A stretch of DNA of 64,000 nt from positions 3,888,001 to 3,952,000 of the forward strand of contig NZ_CP044125.1 of the NCBI RefSeq assembly GCF_016864575.1. The letters are read 5' to 3'. This document shows, piece by piece, positions 61,923-64,000 of this stretch. The stretch's first letter is position 1, and every line of letters starts with the position of its first letter. The position numbers were made by a program, and so were the translations under genes. The DNA is from Rhizobium sp. BG4 (GTDB lineage: Bacteria; Pseudomonadota; Alphaproteobacteria; Rhizobiales; Rhizobiaceae). Below the pieces are notes generated by a model. It ran no database searches, was not told where the DNA came from, and saw nothing but the letters and a program-made list of their open reading frames with translations.

Positions 61923-62939
61923 CTAGTCGATATCGTTGGAAACGGCGATGAGTTTGTCGAGGGCTGCCGCCGTCGCGCCGCTGTCCAGCGACTGCGTGGC
62001 GAGCGTCATGCCCTTGGCGATCGTCTCGGCTTTGCCGGCAACGACGAGCGCAGCAGCGGCATTGGCGAGCGCGACGTCGCGATAGGCATTCTTTGCACCG
62101 CCGAGCACTTCGCGCAGTGCCGCCGCGTTGACGACACCATCTCCGCCCTTCAGGGCCGAGAGCGTGCAGGGCGATACGCCGAAATCGGCAGGAGACAGCT
62201 CGAAGGTGCGGATTTTGCCGTTCTCAAGTGCTGCGACGCTGGTCTTGCCGGTCGTGGTGATTTCGTCCAGGCCATCGCCGTGGACGACCCAGACGCTTTC
62301 GGAGCCCAGATCGCGCATGACTTCGGCGAGCGGCACCACCCATTGCGGCGCGAAGACACCGAGCAGCTGGCGGCGGACGCCGGCGGGATTCGTGAGCGGT
62401 CCCAGCAGATTGAAGATCGTACGCGTACCGAGCTCGACGCGCGACGGGCCGACATGGCGCATCGCCGAGTGATGCTGCTGCGCGAACATGAAGCCGACAC
62501 CGGCTTCCGCGATGCAGCGGCTGATCACCTCGGGGCTGATCTCCAGCTTGACGCCGAGTGCCGACAGGCTGTCCGACGCTCCGGATTTCGAGCTCAGGGC
62601 GCGGTTGCCGTGCTTGGCGACCGGGACACCGGCACCGGCGACGATCAGCGCCGCCAGCGTCGAGATATTGTAGGTGCCGCTGCCGTCACCGCCGGTGCCG
62701 ACGATGTCGATCGCATCATCGGGTGCGACGACGCGCAACATCTTGGAGCGCATCGTGGTGGCGGCGCCGACGATCTCGTCGACGGTTTCGCCGCGCACCC
62801 TGAGGGCCATCAGGAAGCCGCCGATCTGCGAAGGCGTCGCCTGGCCCGACATCAGGATGTCGAAGGCCGCCTGGGCCTCCTCACGCGTCAGAGGCTCGCG
62901 GCTCGCGGCCTTGGCCAGAAGCGGCTTCAGATCGGTCAT
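61923..62939 (-). CDS. trpD: Anthranilate phosphoribosyltransferase
   Basis: A 338-residue TrpD: phosphate loop DIVGTGGDGSGTYNIST, KHGNRALSSKSGASD, and NLLGPLTNPA. It adds phosphoribosyl to anthranilate. The start codon is 15 bases after the ppiD stop. Confidence 0.97.
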   Translation of the reverse strand: MTDLKPLLAKAASREPLTREEAQAAFDILMSGQATPSQIGGFLMALRVRGETVDEIVGAATTMRSKMLRVVAPDDAIDIVGTGGDGSGTYNISTLAALIVAGAGVPVAKHGNRALSSKSGASDSLSALGVKLEISPEVISRCIAEAGVGFMFAQQHHSAMRHVGPSRVELGTRTIFNLLGPLTNPAGVRRQLLGVFAPQWVVPLAEVMRDLGSESVWVVHGDGLDEITTTGKTSVAALENGKIRTFELSPADFGVSPCTLSALKGGDGVVNAAALREVLGGAKNAYRDVALANAAAALVVAGKAETIAKGMTLATQSLDSGATAAALDKLIAVSNDID

Positions 62940-62954
62940 CAGCTCAAGCTCCTG

Positions 62955-64000
62955 CTAGCGGACGGCTGCCTGGTCGGCGAGCGTCTGGTTGATCGAGGCG
63001 CCGTACTGCGTCTGCAGAAGGGTCACCATCTGGTCGAGGATATCGTCACCGGCGGCATTGGCGACGGCGGCGATCTGCGCATCCTGGTTGGTCAGCGCGT
63101 CGGTCGTCGGGTCGTCGTTGACATTGGTGACCTTGAGCAGGATCTGCGTGCTCGGATCGGCGCCGACGGCACTGGCGACAGTGTCGGCCGGGCCGCTGAA
63201 GGCAGCGTTGACGGCGCGTCCGAGGACGGCATCATCTGTGCTGCGGGTCACGCCGGCCTTGCTTTCGACGGCGATGCCGAGCGGAGCAGCGATATCGGCC
63301 AGCGACTTGCCCTTCTGTGCTTCCTGCTTCAGCTCGTCGGCCTTCTTGGCAAGCTCGAGCTTCTGTTGCTCTGCCGTCCAGTCGGCGACGGCCTTGTCGC
63401 GCACTTCGGCGAGCGGGCGCTCGCGCTCCGGCGTCACTTCGCGAACATCGAACCAGACATAGCCGTCATTGCCGAGCGAAACGGCAACCGGCTGGGTGCC
63501 GACTTCAGTCTTGAAGGCTTCGCCGAGCAGCTGCTGCTTGGCCGGGATATCCTTGACCTCGTTGCCATCCTTGTCAGCGCCCGTGGCGTCGATCGCGTCG
63601 ATGAGGACGGCCTTGAGCTTCAGCTCCTTGGCAATGTCTTCGAGCGACTGGCCGGCGCTGCGCATATCCTCGATATGATCGTGGACATTGATGACTTCCT
63701 GCGAAGCGTTGACCAGCGCAAGCTGCTTGCGGATGTCTTCCTTGACCTCGTCGAGCGTCTTCGTCGTTTCCGGCTTGATATTGGTGATGCGCAGGATGAC
63801 CGGGCCGAAGGCGCCGTCGACTACAGGCGTCGTGCCGCCGCTCTTGGCAACGGCAAAGGCTGCGTCGGCAACGGACTGATCCGGAACCTTGTCTTTGGTG
63901 AAATCACCGAGCAGCACGTCCGTCGCCGTCTTGCCCTGGTCGGTGACCAGCTGGTCGAACGTCGTGCCGGTCTTCAGCGCGGCGAGAGCGGCGGCGGCCA
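62955..64000 (-). CDS. ppiD: Peptidyl-prolyl cis-trans isomerase D, C-terminal part (truncated by window end)
   Basis: About 347 residues of a PpiD/SurA-type folding factor; the 5' part lies beyond position 64000. Visible are part of a parvulin-like PPIC domain (DGAFGPVILRITNIKPETTKTLDEVKEDI in sections) and the long charged C-terminal region (AEQQKLELAKKADELKQEA), ending NQTLADQAAVR. PpiD is anchored in the inner membrane near SecYEG and helps exported proteins fold. It reads into trpD. Confidence 0.9.
   Translation of the reverse strand, partial: AAAALAALKTGTTFDQLVTDQGKTATDVLLGDFTKDKVPDQSVADAAFAVAKSGGTTPVVDGAFGPVILRITNIKPETTKTLDEVKEDIRKQLALVNASQEVINVHDHIEDMRSAGQSLEDIAKELKLKAVLIDAIDATGADKDGNEVKDIPAKQQLLGEAFKTEVGTQPVAVSLGNDGYVWFDVREVTPERERPLAEVRDKAVADWTAEQQKLELAKKADELKQEAQKGKSLADIAAPLGIAVESKAGVTRSTDDAVLGRAVNAAFSGPADTVASAVGADPSTQILLKVTNVNDDPTTDALTNQDAQIAAVANAAGDDILDQMVTLLQTQYGASINQTLADQAAVR

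Overview
The window reads as a chromosomal segment of a member of the Rhizobiaceae, most likely Rhizobium sensu lato. The evidence is high-GC alphaproteobacterial codon use, closely packed genes, and familiar neighbourhoods: thrS beside yidD, a NifU-like scaffold, folE and hisI; tpiA-secG-pyrG; trpD-trpC-moaC-moeA downstream of ppiD; and a glutathione-dependent formaldehyde operon. I see no rRNA, insertion sequence, prophage or CRISPR array. One tRNA gene, tRNA-Leu(GAG), is present.

Layout. 0-10 kb: DoxX protein; a SugE/Gdx guanidinium exporter behind a guanidine-II riboswitch; the adhC-yaiI-fghA formaldehyde operon; an M50 protease fused to an SRPBCC domain; pccA (biotin carboxylase); a DMT transporter; lipB; tRNA-Leu. 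10-24 kb: a phosphatase, a BON protein, a peptide-deformylase-like protein with altered metal ligands, mgtE (frameshifted), a MerR regulator with a clear operator, sdaA, a penicillin-binding carboxypeptidase with a SPOR domain, a membrane protein behind a CtrA-type box, a LapG-like transglutaminase protease, proline iminopeptidase and a dual PilZ protein. 24-38 kb: a candidate structured small RNA with a perfect terminator, rhomboid protease, CBS protein, patatin, hisI, folE, Fe-S scaffold, yidD, thrS, flavin enzymes, and several conserved proteins of unknown function. 38-46 kb: parE (frameshifted), a secreted hydrolase, tpiA-secG-pyrG and a MazEF-like toxin-antitoxin pair with a palindromic operator on its promoter. 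46-59 kb, the most accessory-looking part: an ABC exporter, two divergent citrate-synthase-family genes (one fused to a helix-turn-helix domain), a FecR-domain protein paired with a CHASE2 adenylate cyclase, a DEAD-box helicase, a methyltransferase, an atypical SDR, and a MarR-MFS pair with the MFS gene frameshifted. 59-64 kb: moeA, moaC, trpC, trpD and the 3' part of ppiD, all on the minus strand.

Genes that act together: adhC, yaiI and fghA abut or overlap, and the two enzymes turn formaldehyde-glutathione adduct into formate. trpD-trpC feed tryptophan synthesis and moaC-moeA feed molybdenum cofactor, in one tight gene row. The FecR protein and CHASE2 cyclase are separated by 6 bases and probably form one envelope-sensing cAMP module.

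Three genes (mgtE, parE, the Bcr/CflA-type MFS gene) are each broken by what looks like one missing base in a G/C homopolymer. ParE is normally essential, so undercalled homopolymers in the sequence are the simplest explanation; a reader should treat all three proteins as probably intact in the organism.
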